64,000 bases of DNA from NCBI GenBank assembly GCA_963691655.1, contig OY829326.1, positions 40,265,989 to 40,329,988 of the forward strand, in the 5' to 3' direction. Each line of letters opens with the position of its first letter. The stretch's first letter is position 1. The translations under genes and the position numbers were made by a program. Shown one piece after another: positions 11,384 to 25,600 of the stretch. The notes under the pieces were generated by a model, which was not told the DNA's origin, ran no database searches, and saw only the letters and a list, made by a program, of their open reading frames with translations. The stretch is from Toxonevra muliebris (taxonomy: Eukaryota; Arthropoda; Insecta; Diptera; Pallopteridae).

Positions 11384-14300
11384 ACATAAACAAGAGAATC
11401 TCCTTTAGTAAGGAAGGTAAATTTGGGCTAAGTTAGGAAATATTACCGAAATGGCAGCAATATTGCAAGTGGTGCGATTTTCATGACCGCCAGTGTCCAT
11501 GATAAAGCATTAAATAACTGTAAACTTAACTCGAATTTTTGTGTTTTTTTTTTAATTATGACAAGTCTTGCCGCAAACGAGCGATATGTAAATAAAGAAA
11601 AATTTTTCAGGAAGTTTCTGATTTTGAAAAAAAGCATAACTTTTTTTGTAGAATTATGAATTTACTTGAACGTGCAATATTTGACACCGTGATGTTATAT
11701 TTTTTTAAGATTTTAAGTTGAATGATCCAGTTCAATACTGAAAATATATTAGAATGAAATAAAAATTTGATGAGAAGTTAAGTTAAAGCACGGAATTCCC
11801 CTTGGGCTTTGTTTTTTTTAACACCACTTTCGCTAGTATGAAAAATACCACACACACTTATGATATTTTTACTCAGAACTTTAACTTTGTCTGATAATAA
11901 TTACATAAGAAAAACCAATCATTTGGCCATGTTATTGTTAAATAATGAAATAATGGTTTTTTTCTTAACTACCTGAGTATCAATTTCGAAATTAGTCGTT
12001 TTTCGTTTTTTTTTCAGAAAATTTTGTGAATGACTCCCATATAATTATATCTCATATTAAATGATGACATTCTCTGCTGATAACTGTTTATATTTTACTC
12101 AATAGCTTAACATTAGTTTACAAACTTGTATATTATTATTGACTTCGATCCGGATGTGATTTGAAGTTCAAGTTCATTTCTGTTCAAACTTGAGTTAGTA
12201 AGTTCTACTTAGAAAAATTGCAGTCTACTTCAAAATTGTTTGCGAATACTTAATATTGAAATTTTCTCTAGTGTATACTTCTAAGCTGATGTCATGCCTT
12301 TCCATACAACTAACTTTACGTGTTTAAACTCACTTTTAAGCGTCATCATCAAGATTATTAGCTTAGTATAAATACACGTGCTTTAATATAGACAAGAGAG
12401 ATCAAAACTACATAAATCGGCTATTTATTTATTTATTATAAATTTTTTCCATTTTAAAATAATAAGGTTCATTGTCCACTTTAATGAAAATTATATATAG
12501 ATATACGATATACAATGAATTGGTAATTTGTTTTCATTTTTTGCATAGTTCAAAAAAATTATCATTTAACAAATTATTTTTTCCCGCAAGTCATGCATAA
12601 AAACTTACTGAAAAAATGTGTTAATAAGCAGATATCATTACTTTTATTTTGTTTGTACTTTTCGTGCGATTGTTTACTTTTCATACACTGCCTAGGTGAT
12701 ATTTTTTCTCTCATGACTTAAATCTATTTTTTATGAGCTATTATTATTGATGAATGAACCGATGAAATACCTAATAATATATTTAGAATATTTTAAATTG
12801 AAAATTTAACTTGAAAGTAACGCCCATAAAATAAAATAAAAAATGCACAATTATTTTATTTTTTGTTATTGTTTTTAGTTTCTAAATTTATATGGTTATG
12901 AATACCCTAAGTACACCTAACTATATTGTTGTATTCAAATAAGTACATAAGTACACCGGAGGATACTTATTCATTTTGTAATTATTTTGTAAAATGGTGG
13001 GTACAATTTTTACAGCTTGTTGTTTATTAATTTTCATACCATTTTGTCTCTATTTCAACTTTATAAGAAACATGCCTGTTTAGTTTATGCTAGAATGGAA
13101 ATTTTTTGCATATTTCTTCAACTTGTTGATTGTTGATTATATTTAGTACGCAAAAATATTCTATATATTTATAAATAACATTACAAATCCATAGTGTGTA
13201 AATGTGCAATAAATCATGTCTAAATAATGTGGCAATTTATAATTTGTTTTCTGTTTTTTGTTTTATTTTAATTATGTACCAACATTTTTTTGCAACAAAT
13301 TATTATTAAAATTAAAAAATTAATTTAATTACACGCTGCAATGTTATACTAAAAAAAAGGCTAGAAAAGGAAACGAAAGTTTTATTACTAAGAATAAAAT
13401 AAGTATATAAAAATCATTATCGGATGATGAGAAAAAAATGCTTAACATTAGCGGAAGAATCCAATAATATTTACAGTTTATTAGATGAAGTATTATATAG
13501 ATGAAATATTTACTTATTTATATAAGAATGTCTGTCATTAATAAACAAACGAGTAAATTGTCAACTTGTGAATTTTAGCACCTTTTATTACTCTTTCTCA
13601 GTATTTAACCATTAAAAGTTTAAACAAATTTCATTAAAATAAATAAAACTTGACTTTTTAACTTGTGTAATGTGCTGAAATAAAATTAAAAAAAAAAAAA
13701 AAAACGGACAAAAACCTTCTGGGTTTGAAATTGCAATCTTTGCACTTTTTATATACATGTCACTTTACTACTTCAGCTGAAATAAACTTGAAAAACTAAA
13801 TTCATTATTATTTTATTTGTTAAATTTTATGAGAACGCTTAAAAAATGTAAACACAAGTTCACGGTTTTTCTTATAAAAACAATTTGAAGAAAAAAAAAT
13901 AATAATTACCCAATAAAGACAAGAATTGTCACATACAAATTTGCATACTTACATATGTATATTAGCAGGTATAGTCAACACTGGCATATCCAAAGAGGGG
14001 CCCAAGAGCATGCTAAAAAAATATTTTAGAAACTTTATAAAATTAGTTTTATATTATTGTTTCGACCTGTAAAATATAAATTTCTCTCAGAATTTTTTTT
14101 TCGTCATCCGAATCAAACCTTTAATCCGTCCGAGCATACTGTACCTAAGATATTTTATGTAAATTGTGCCACACTTGTTTGACCAAATATAGACTAAAGA
14201 GGGGTGGGAAGAATTGAGAAGAGGATCCCATCAGAATTATGTGTTTTATAAATTGCTGTTAATTGATAAATAGTTTTCTGATAGAATTTTAATTGATTTG

Positions 14301-16440
14301 TATTTACTATAATTTCGAAATATTTTTTTTTTCTTTATTCATTATGTTAATGAATTACAAATGCATTTGAAAACATTAATTATATGTGGTGTTTATTTGT
14401 CACGACGATTGTGTCGACTAATTAATTATTGTAATATTTTAATTTTAATTAAAAATTACTTCTATCAAATAATAAATTAAATTACATTTCTGATAAGGGT
14501 AGGTTTGTAGCAAGACAAATTTAAATTAATTAGGATCATGTTGAACTAATCAACTGCTCAGACAGTTGATAAAATATTGACACAAGGCTTTGCTCTGTCT
14601 GACTCTTAGAAGAGTATAAAGAAGAGAAACATATATGTATGCTATGCTTACAAAATTGATCGAAATACGCCTCAAGAACTTTAGGAACACATTCGATTTC
14701 TGCAAATCAAATATCAAATTTGATAGAAAATTAAATAATTAATTGAAATTAGAATGCGAAAATGAAAAAAGTTCTTTTTAAGAGGGTTTATTAAAAAAAA
14801 GTTATAAAAAAGAATAAATAAAATACGAGCACAGCAAACTAAGCTCTTTTTCCTACTGGATCAACGCAACTGCGACCGAACACAACTCCGTGAAACTTGG
14901 CCCCAGTGAAAATGGCCCCAAAATTGGGCAATATTTTCATAATGAAATAAGATCTCAATTACTGAAATGAAATATAGCCCCAAAATAATGAAAAAACACC
15001 CTAAAAATAAATGAAAAGAATTCCTTTCTTAATTTTTAATTTTAGGGCCACATTATATATATATATATGTAAAAATAACTGATCGTAAAATATAGTTTAA
15101 TAAAAGTATAATTCAGTTTATTGTTTAAAATTCAAAAATGTAATTAAATTCAGAAAATATTCAAAATGTAATGTAAATGAAATATGTAAACGAACGACTG
15201 TTTCATTTGACAACTGCTACTGACCACTGCTTATTAACGACTAACTTGAAGACTAATGAGAACTGTTCAAGCCGACCGCAGGGCTTCATATCAAAACACC
15301 CCTACTTCACATATATCATGATGAAATTTTGCCCGAAGATTAAAACGAAATTATGAAAACGAAGAAGAACTAGGTCGAGAATGGATTTCAATACCGTTCC
15401 TGAGTTAATTACACAGTGCAACAAAATTTTTAACTTTTGTCTTATGCGCGAGATTTTCCAACGGTTTTATAGTGATTTGATCACGACTGCGTACTCAGTT
15501 TTTTAGTCGGAAAAATGGGGTCTTCAAGGGCTATTAAGAAATTTCTTTATTTCAACCGATACGATTTTGATGTCTAAAGCAAAGTTGTTAACAATAAAGA
15601 GATAAACAGTTTTTTTATACCACTTTTCCTCCATCTCCTACTCTTCCTCTTGAAAATGGGGTTTTAAGCGTATAAAATTTTTGTAGCACTTTGTTATCGT
15701 TATCTTTGTAAATTGGCGAATAGTCGAGAACGAGCAACCAACCTCAGGCTAACAAAGAACTATTTGTGGGGCATATGCAGTTAAAAAGTTAAAGCACACT
15801 GTAATGGTCTGGTTGCAATGCCACCAAAGTTTAGGTGAAAATTTCTAAAAAAAAATAAAACCTTGAGTATAATTTCTTGTAAAAAAGACTCAGTGATAAA
15901 CTATGTACATATAAACAGGGGTAATTGTTGTTGTCTGAGTGGCGAATTGCCTCAACATATAAAATCAATAAAATTGTTTAATTTTTTCTAAGCAAACTAC
16001 TTATAAAAATTCCGTTTTCATAAAACGTTTAAAGAACTCTCGAGGTTCTTATTTTCTGTTACCTCAAACCTGTTTAAATATTTCATTTAGTTTCTATAAT
16101 ACTAAACAAACTGAGCAACAAGCATGAAACCGGTTTCGAGGATATTTTGTTTAAAAATTCTACATAGTTGAAACTTTATAAAACACAATAAATTAATTAA
16201 AAACTCAAAAGTTTAATATATACTTTCGTGTTATTGACCCTCAATTCAATCTCAACTACACATTAGCGTAAATGACCCTTATGGAGCCGATTAAATTTTG
16301 AGGAATTAAATATTGAGCAAAAAAGAAAAAAATAATAGCATCAACAAAAAACTTGATTTAGTGTAATTAAAGTGTGAACAAAAATTAACAAAATTAATTA
16401 ACAAGATAAACAAACTTTTCCTGTTTTTATTTTTTTGCAG

Positions 16441-16642
16441 TTCTAAATTATGGGATTACAAAAACACTACTTAAGATATGGACGCAGCGCGAGAGATCAT
16501 ATATTTGGCTTGGCGGGTGGAGGAGGACGCGGCAGTACCGGTGGCACTGGAATGGGGGGTGGAGGGGGTGGATCACCCAATTTAACAAATCGACCGACAC
16601 CATTGTCGATGTTGATATCACAAGGAGCTAAAATAAATAACA
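16441..16642 (+). CDS. CD36 gene exon with start codon, isoform A (coding from 16450)
   Basis: A pyrimidine-rich tract ending in TTTTTTTGCAG gives an acceptor at 16440, so at least one untranslated exon lies upstream. The ATG at 16450 starts a 64-codon cytoplasmic N-tail beginning MGLQKHYLRYGRSARDHIF, followed by a glycine-rich stretch (about residues 23-41) and SPNLTNRPTPLSM. The donor is ACA|GTAAGT at 16643, phase 1 with a leftover A. No signal peptide is present, as expected for a CD36-type protein whose first membrane segment is the anchor. Confidence 0.82.
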
Positions 16643-19600
16643 GTAAGTATTTCGCAAATCAAGAAAATTATGGGAAAAAAAACTTCAAGAAATTAAGCAA
16701 ATTATTTAATTTTCAAGGAAATTTATAATTTTATTGCCGCTGTATTGCACGCCATTTTCAAAAATTGCACTACCAGTTGTTTTCGGTTTTGTTTTTGTTT
16801 ACTAACAAGAATTGCAACTTCTTAAGTTGGTGTTAAAGTCAATATCATTTCCAAACCACTTTAATAAATATACAAAAAATAACATTCTAAAACTTTAAAG
16901 TGGTTGTAATTAAAAAAAAAAAACAACAACAAAAACTTCATAAATAGTAACAAATAGCAGTTAAATAGTTAGCTAACTAACCAAAACTGAAACATTATGA
17001 GAGAAACCGAGTCCATAATTTTTTAGCACTCGCTAGAAGTACAAGTTCACTTCAATTTGACGATTTTACATAGTCAATGAAAACTTCATTCAGACTCTTA
17101 CATAATTGCCTTAATAATTACATAAATAGTATATATGCAAGTATGTACATAGAAGTTGAAAATTATTGAAAACTAACCGCAAATTTACAAACTTTAAAAC
17201 AGTCGACCACCATCGCGACCACTACCACACATGCAATTCTTGCAAAGCTTGCAGTGATTTTGGTTGTTACGGTGTTGCTGTTAAGATGTTGCCCAAAAAA
17301 TAAAACTTGTTGCCAAAATTATGATATACCAAAAAAGCGAAAACCTGCTGGCATAAGAATTTCAAAGTGTATGTTATCCATGTGTCTTTGTCTTTGTACT
17401 CAACCGAGCATCTATTCGTCCGTCCGTTTTGTTGGACATACCTACTCGTAAAAAAGAGAAACATGTATTTGTGGTTTAAAAACAATATTTGGTGGATTAT
17501 GAAAACTTCCAGCATACACTCATGCATCTAACCACTAGCGGATTCAGAGATTTCCAGGAGGGGTGGTTTAAATTTTTTCGTCACCTACATTTTTTCCCCC
17601 ATTCATGGCCGACAATCAAGATGAATGAAATGTTTGTCGATAAGGGGGTGGGGGAGGGGGGTTAACCTTAAAACCCCCCTTGGATCCACTAATGCATCTA
17701 ATTACTCTTCTTGCAGATATGAGTACCTAGATACAGTGTGCGAATTATTTTCAATTACAAAATCATTTCATCATAAAATTTATAAATCATAATAATTTAA
17801 ATTAATGATGTAACGTATGTCTGCATTTGCATTCATTACATGCGAAATAATCGCATAATTTTAACAATCGAATCCGCATCCGCGTCCGCTTAACCGACAT
17901 CACTTACATCACAATACCGCAAAACCAAAATTATTTATTTGAAAATGTCTGGTCAAACCCGAAATATTTCTTCAAAATTTTTATACTTTGTTTTGTATAT
18001 GTTGTGCTGGTTATATTTGTACACGAATGAGAGGGGTCTACATTTGCTGAAAATGTAGAATCCGGACGGTAAAATGGAATGCTTTTTTTAAAATAATTTT
18101 TACTCATTGAGTTTTACCATTGCCCGCAAAGAGTTAGTGCCGTGTAAAAAAAAGTTTTTTTTTATTTTTTACCATCCCACCATATAATTTCATGGAATAT
18201 GTGCTCTTATAAAAGTTGCGGATAGGGGTAGACCTTTTCTTAAGAATGTTTTTATGGTAATCCTGTTTTGATCATAACGTCGAAAATATTAAAGAAAATA
18301 ATAATAAATTATTTATATCATAACTTAGTTTAGAAAGGCATTAACTCAAATTTTTTCGAAATCTATAATACGCTATTATAATTTATCACTAAAATAATAT
18401 CAAACTTTCACAGATTTTTTTTTAAATACTTACATATATGAAACAAGTATCAAAGTAACTTTCATTACCTCATGAAAAAAGTTTGTGCAAATGTTCATAG
18501 CTACATAATATATTTTTTTTTTGTAGAAATTTCTAATACTCACAATTAAATACATACCCTTGAATATTTTCAAAATCCGAGAAAATAATGAACGTTTTTA
18601 TGTGTTCATGGTGCGATCCTCATGCAACTATTTCGAGGCTTTTCCTGTTTTCTTTTTTTGAGAATATTAAGTTGCTAAAATATAATCATTGGATTCAAAT
18701 ATGATTAGATGTCACCATATGCAATTGACATACTGTTTATGCATACGAGTATCAAGGAAAAATAGTTGCACAAGGCAAGGTAAATAGCACGCCAGCTATT
18801 CTAACTATGAGTTCGATTACTCGTATAATGCGATTGCGATGTGTGTATCTATGTGTTTGTGTGTGTATATGTGAGAGAGCATTTACCATTACCAAGAACA
18901 TTAACCGATTAGGTAAACGCAAGTACCATTGGCCGTCTCGGTGATTATTGGTTAAATTATCTGCACTTGGAGCGTGTTTTGGCATTTATATACACACGCA
19001 CATACACACATATGTATGTGAATGTATATGTGTAACATTGGCATTTTGTTGGCAAAATGTGCACTTTGATTGCCTTCATTTTCACTGATGCGATCGAGCA
19101 AATTCGAAACTATTTGAAGCGCACAGTGGGCGTAATGACCTTAACTTGGTTTACAAATCATGTAACTAACTGTGTATCTTTTGGGTGTTATTAAAAATAT
19201 AAAACTCGGAAAATATCATAGTTTTTATGCGCAATATGCACAATAATATAATTTTATTGTAAATACTTACATATTTATTGAAAATTAAAAAAATCAATTA
19301 GTGAGAAATTACTATATATGGTTAATAAAACAATGTGATAAGAATTAATAATCGTGATTACCGTGATATGATCATTAATTTTTAATTTCCTTTCTAAGTG
19401 CTTCCTAATAATAACAAATACTAAACAATTAAATGTATAAATACTCGTATTTGTAAAATGGCAGGGACTTCAAAGAATTTCTTTTAGCTAGAAGTATAAC
19501 GTGTTTGAGTTTTTTCAGATTTCTACACCATCAATACAACAATTTTCTTATGTATAAGTTACAGGCCTATAGCTTGAACTCCAGCACGTTGTCATAATTT

Positions 19601-22600
19601 GTACGACACGCGCAGAACTTTAACGATTTGTCAAGTTTTTTCTTATACACTGACACGACTGAAACTTTATTCCTTTGTTAGAATAGTTTTCTCAGTATTA
19701 TCGGCAATGTAATATGAAAACGGTTTTCCCGTAGAAGTTGTTTCGTGACGGTTAAGTCTGAAGCAATCTTAATATGGAAGAAATTTAGAAGAAGTAAAAT
19801 ACATAATTATTAAAAATGATTTACAGCTTAGAACGTATAAAAATTATTTAAACAATTTAAAGATCAGACGAAGTAGTGTATTTTTGCCACAGCATTCATA
19901 AGTTCGGTGTTTGTAGAATACTATTTTATAGTAATCTAGTGCATACAAACTAACCACCGAGGTAAAAAATGAAGAGTATTATCTTCAAAATATGAAATCA
20001 ATCGCTTGATTTCGAACTCGTGGTGGGTTTTTCATAAAAACTGCATAAAGTAATTTGGTTTCTATGATTTTCAACAATAAAGTACAAATTGTGATGAGTG
20101 GATCTCTTTTTGGAAACAACTTAAATATTGGTAATTTACCAATTAGGTAGTGACTGAAATGCGATTTGTCTCAGATTTCATAAAAATTACAGGTATGAAG
20201 TAATAAATATCCACCAAAATATCTTAAACGCAATTACGATTTGTAAATGTGTCGAATATGCATTTAATGAATTATTTCCACAGTAATTCTAAAGAGCCAG
20301 TAGCAAAAATCGTTTAAATTAAATTATCTTCATCAAGGGGCGTAGCCAAGTGGGATATGGGGGATTACTAAGACCCCTAATGACTTTTTTACAAGCACTT
20401 TATGCTCCAACTTGAATTTTTGTAAAAAAAACTATGAAAAGTGAGTTTTAAGTGCTCATTTTTATAGTTATGACTTAGTTCATGTATTTTGTTTAGTGTT
20501 TTTTAACTGCTTAATAGATGATCTTATTTTTGTCAAAGTGACAACAATGTGCATATATAAGGTAAGCAAATCAGACGACCTTATTGAATAGTATATCTAA
20601 ATGAGCTGCAGAATGTTGTAATAGGAGAGTTAGAAAAATCGCATCCGAGTTAAAATATTCAGTAGTTTCGTCATTAACTTTTCATTAAAATTTTAAATAT
20701 TGGGCGCCGTTGTTCTATCAGTAACCATCAGGTCCAACCGCAGAAAAATTCGGTAGCTTTTAAAAAATCTATTTACGGAAGTGTAAACTCACTACATTAT
20801 TTTAGTAATTTCAAAATGAAAACCAGCCAAAAGCTAGCGACTCGCAAACTTTAATATTTCATTTATTTTTCTGTCGTTTTTGCTTTCAATACAAAAAATG
20901 TGTTGATGTTTCTTCAAAATGTTCGTTTTTTTAGAAACCCCCAAGAACAAGTTTTGGCTACGCGCATGTCTTTAAAGCATTTCACTTCATTTCATACTTA
21001 ATCATTGTAGCGAATCATAAATAGCTCGAAATACAAAGCAGCAACAAGCAAAAAAACTATTGCAAAATCAATAAATATATTAAGTAAACTTACACAGATG
21101 CACATACCAGCCAATGAACCACTAATACACCTGTAATTAACTGAGTGAGTAAGTGAGTGAGTTAACAGTTTTTCGAGTATAATTTTATTTTAAACTCATA
21201 GAATGAATTAAAGGCATAACTGTTCGAATGTACGTACATACATACATACATATATATGTATATATTTATGTTTGAAGTATTATCTACTAAGCTACTGTAC
21301 TGCAAACTACTTGCAAGTATCGAGCTAGTATCAACAAAAATTTCCACCAAAGTTGCTCTAACCAGCTTCAACAGTGGACACTACACACTCACACACATAC
21401 ACACAAATATCTACAAAGCAGAGTACGCACCGTAATAGTAAATAGATACGAGTTGGTCGTACAAAAAAAAAAACAACAATAAAAACAAATAGTGAAATCT
21501 CTAAGACTCGGACTTGCACTCAGTCTCTCCGACTTTAACTTTGTTATGCATGAAGAGATGTGATCAAAATCACAAAATTTTCTTTTAGTACATGAACTAA
21601 AACAAAATTTAGTAATCTGTTTTATTTGACATGTACCTGTGCATGTGTATAAATATGTATGCGTGTATATGTATGTTATACTACATAGTTGTAAATATTC
21701 AAAGAGGAGTGTACCGTACATAGAAGTTGAGGGCGATTTCTTTGGATTTAATTTAATTAATGAGACTTGAAATAAATTAATTTAAAAATGTTTTAATTCT
21801 GTAATTCTCAAAAATTAGTGTAAAATTCAAAGAAAATAAAGAAAAAACTAACTTGAGAAACTTTCGGGAATTTTGTCCAAAAAAAATTTTTTTCCAAAGT
21901 TTCTGCTGTCGTCTGTATTGCTTATAGAAATTAGGATTTTTCCATTCCCAAGTTTGCTTGAGTGCACCGAGTCGATTTAAATACTCTTTAGACCAATGAT
22001 TATACAAACGCCCTAAAGTCCTGAACGACTGCAGTGATAGTTTTTCTTGTGAAGGATTTTTCAATTTCGGTTCTAGCATCTAAGAATAGCTATTTTTTAC
22101 ATTGTAAGAAATTTCATTATTCATAATTTTACATTGTATGTCGACTTGTCAAGAAATAAATATTTCACATAAACCAACAAATTTATTACGAAAATAACGA
22201 CTAATAGGAATGCCATTACATTATAAATATTTCAAAGCCTTTTAGTTGACATGTTAATAAATATATAAGTATTAATCATTATGCCTAATAATTCCCTCAT
22301 ATAAACAACAAATTAGCACGACCTTAAAGCACGTTCTGGGATTTTCCCCATTGCCACCACTACTAATTTTTAAGATAAGGATGCATCATCATCAACATCA
22401 TTAACCTTGATATATCTACTGATCGTACTACAAATAATGAGAAACTGCCATAAATTATTAAAACCAAAATTATATCTTTAAAACTTTCGACCATAAAAAA
22501 TAAATCGTCATCGTTGATGATGTTACCGTTGCATCCATATGAAAATCGTAATGAACTGAAAACAAAAAAAGTGCGCAGGGTGTTTTTTTTTAAACCAGTT

Positions 22601-25600
22601 ACAACAAAAAAAAAGAAGCAGATTATTAACCAGTCTATTTGACTAAAAATGGTAATGGAAATTTGCAATAAAATTGTTATGCGTACAAGGAAGTGAATAG
22701 TTACTTTTATAAAATCACTTGCAACTTGATGTTGACAATTTCTTTCAACATTTTCATGACTATTCTGAACTCAAATAATAAAATTGCGAATTTTAACAAA
22801 GAATTAATTAATTATATACTTAATTTAATAATAACAATAATCATAATTTTCACATTCATATTTTACTAATTGAATTTGTTTTGTTGCACAAGTAACCATC
22901 AGAAGCGGTGACAATGATTGAGCGCGTTCACAGTATTCGTTTGTATGCGTGCAATTGCAACTGCAACTACAAGTGATTCAACTGCAAGTACCTTAACTGT
23001 ATACCCAGTTATCTATGGATGTGGTGTAATTGACTGCAAAGTTTTTCAGTTTGTCTGTCTGTTTTGTCTTTATGATTTTTCGCATTGATTTGAATTTGCT
23101 AAGCTCGCTTCGTCTCACCTCAAAGTACCTCGCCGCGCGTTATTGCCGTATCCTAAATCTACGCAACACGTGATTTTCACATATATGAATGAATGAATTA
23201 TCGTGGAATTAGATTGCTTCTTTTTAACGGCGCTGGCACAATGTGGCACGTTCTTGCTTTGTCATTGTTTAAGCTGACGCTTTTGTTTACCTTTTAGCTA
23301 GTTTTGTTGGGCAAATTAAATACATTACAACTGTTATTTACCTTATAATTTTCTCAGTCTCTAATTTAAGTAATGTATAACAGGGTTAGTGATCATCTCT
23401 TTGACACTTGTTAAAATTCAGATGAAAGATTAGAAATTTGCAATAGAAATTATGAAATATGTAAGATTGAAATAAGTGGGGTTAAACTTCATACATTTGG
23501 ATCGCTTGTTAGAAGGCAAACCAAAAAATTTAAAAGGACGCAAAAATTAACCAAAACCGTCAGAGTTTTTGCCAACGAACCAGAATCAACAAGTTTCATC
23601 TTCTTGAGGTTATACCTGAAAGGATCGTTACCTGTAGTCAGCGCTGTTAGCCAGCTCAAAATCTTTCCGTTTAGCCCGACGACTTTGGCTGACTCACAGC
23701 ACGACCACTTCATGGCCGTCTTTACCTGCCTGTAGTCAGTGGCCTCCTCCCACCTTTTACGATATTCAGAGTTTTAACAGGCCCTCCACCAATCAATCAC
23801 CAATGGCGATGCATGGTTCTGATCCACAAAATTCATCTCGTGAACCTTTTTTAGCCAAAAGATCAGCAGTTTCATTTTACTCTATGCCTGAATGTCCCCT
23901 CAACCACATCAGTGTAAGCTCGTTTACACGAGCGCACTCATTGAGTTTTTGAACACACTCCATAGCCAACCTGGAGGTTATATCTGTTCGCTCCACGTAC
24001 TTTATCACTTTATTGTCAAGGGCATCAGAGCGTTCACACCATACACATCATAGAGTACACGAGCAGATGCTTTGAAACCTAAGGAAACACTAAAATCTAT
24101 TTTTTAAATTCTAAATTTATCGATCGGGAGTTTCTAGCCTTAGCAGTGATATTTAGTTAATTTTGGATCATGTTCAGATTCAGTCTATACTTCAGTCAGC
24201 AATTGAAGCTGATTTTAATTTTGTTGAAGAATTAAAGGTTTGCATCAGAAATCTTAATCACAAAGCCGAGTGCAAAAGAAGATCGTGTGTGTTAAGCAAC
24301 ACCTTTTTAATAAAGCCTTTAAAATTTTTGCATATTTCTTAACACGGATCCGTCGTTGGTTTCAAATTGATACACTTTTCAAATATAATTTTTTTTCACG
24401 TGTTTGATAGTTCACATGAATAACTTTACAAAAAAAAATGTGATAAAATTCATTTTATTGATTAAAATGGTTCTACCATTATAATTGAATGAAAATATCC
24501 AGAAAAAAAATAATATTTAGGTTCTAATTTAATTGTGATACAATGATCAAATTGATACATCCACGACTGATTCCATTGGCAAAATGAACAACGAATGCGT
24601 GTTAAAACTACACTAATTTTCACGCTTACTTTCAGGGAAGTTTTAATGAAAATTTTTAAATTGAAATGATAAAACTCATTAAAAATTCAATTGAAAATGT
24701 TTCTCAATTCTCATACATACACATACATAAGCATATATAAACAAAACAAAAAATAAATAATAATAAATACATTAAGTGCATACATAGCGCAAAAACAAAA
24801 ATATACATACTTATATCTATTCATACGTAGGTAGGTATGTGGCTTACTGTAGCACATGTCTGTCTACAGAGTATCAACGTGTCCTAAATGTTTATTGGCC
24901 ATATCGCTTTAACCAGTCACTCATAACAATTATTATTGTGTTAAGACTCTAGTACTTAACTGATCGCGCACTTATGAAAGCTTTTCTATCTGTCTATTTG
25001 TCTGTTGATATGCGGCAAGTGCAGCGGTATTTGCAACAATTACTCACTGCTGCTGCATTACATACATATATATTTACATATACTCGTATATATATTTGCA
25101 CTGTTGCAATTTTGTATGCAGCTTTTAATAAACATAATTTATAACTAGATATTTTATTAGTACTTAAAGTATGAAGTGGCAGAAAAAAACAGAATTCATT
25201 TAATTAAATCTGAGAGTGAGATGAGCCATTAAAACCAATTGGGCTTAAAGGCAAAAAAAAAGCGTAAACAAAAATGCGGCTAATATACACGTACGTATGT
25301 ATGTGTGTCTGAGCTTGCTCATTATTGAATGGATTTCTTTGTCCATGGAATTCCCTTGACCTTGAAGATGATACTTTTTATTTTATTGACCATTTTTTCT
25401 TCATCTTTATCATTTTTTTCGGAGTTTACGCAACTTTCTCTGCGGCTTCGAAAGCGTTGAGCCGTTGTCGATTTTGTTTCAACGCTCTTAACAACAATAA
25501 AAACAATGTTGACAATAAGCCACATTTTTTTTGCTTGGCTTTTTTTTTGCATGATTTTTCGTTTACAAATTCAGGGTCAAAACTAAGAGCAACAGAAGAT

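Larger units (their letters stand above)
6432..16440. other. AT-rich stretch upstream of the first CD36 coding exon
   Basis: Besides the repeat at 6787-6960 and the Tc1 relic at 9655-11383, nothing recognisable: simple repeats, GACA-like words (7613-7660) and a poly(A) run near 13688. Because an acceptor stands at 16440, part of this is probably a 5' intron of the CD36 gene. Confidence 0.5.
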
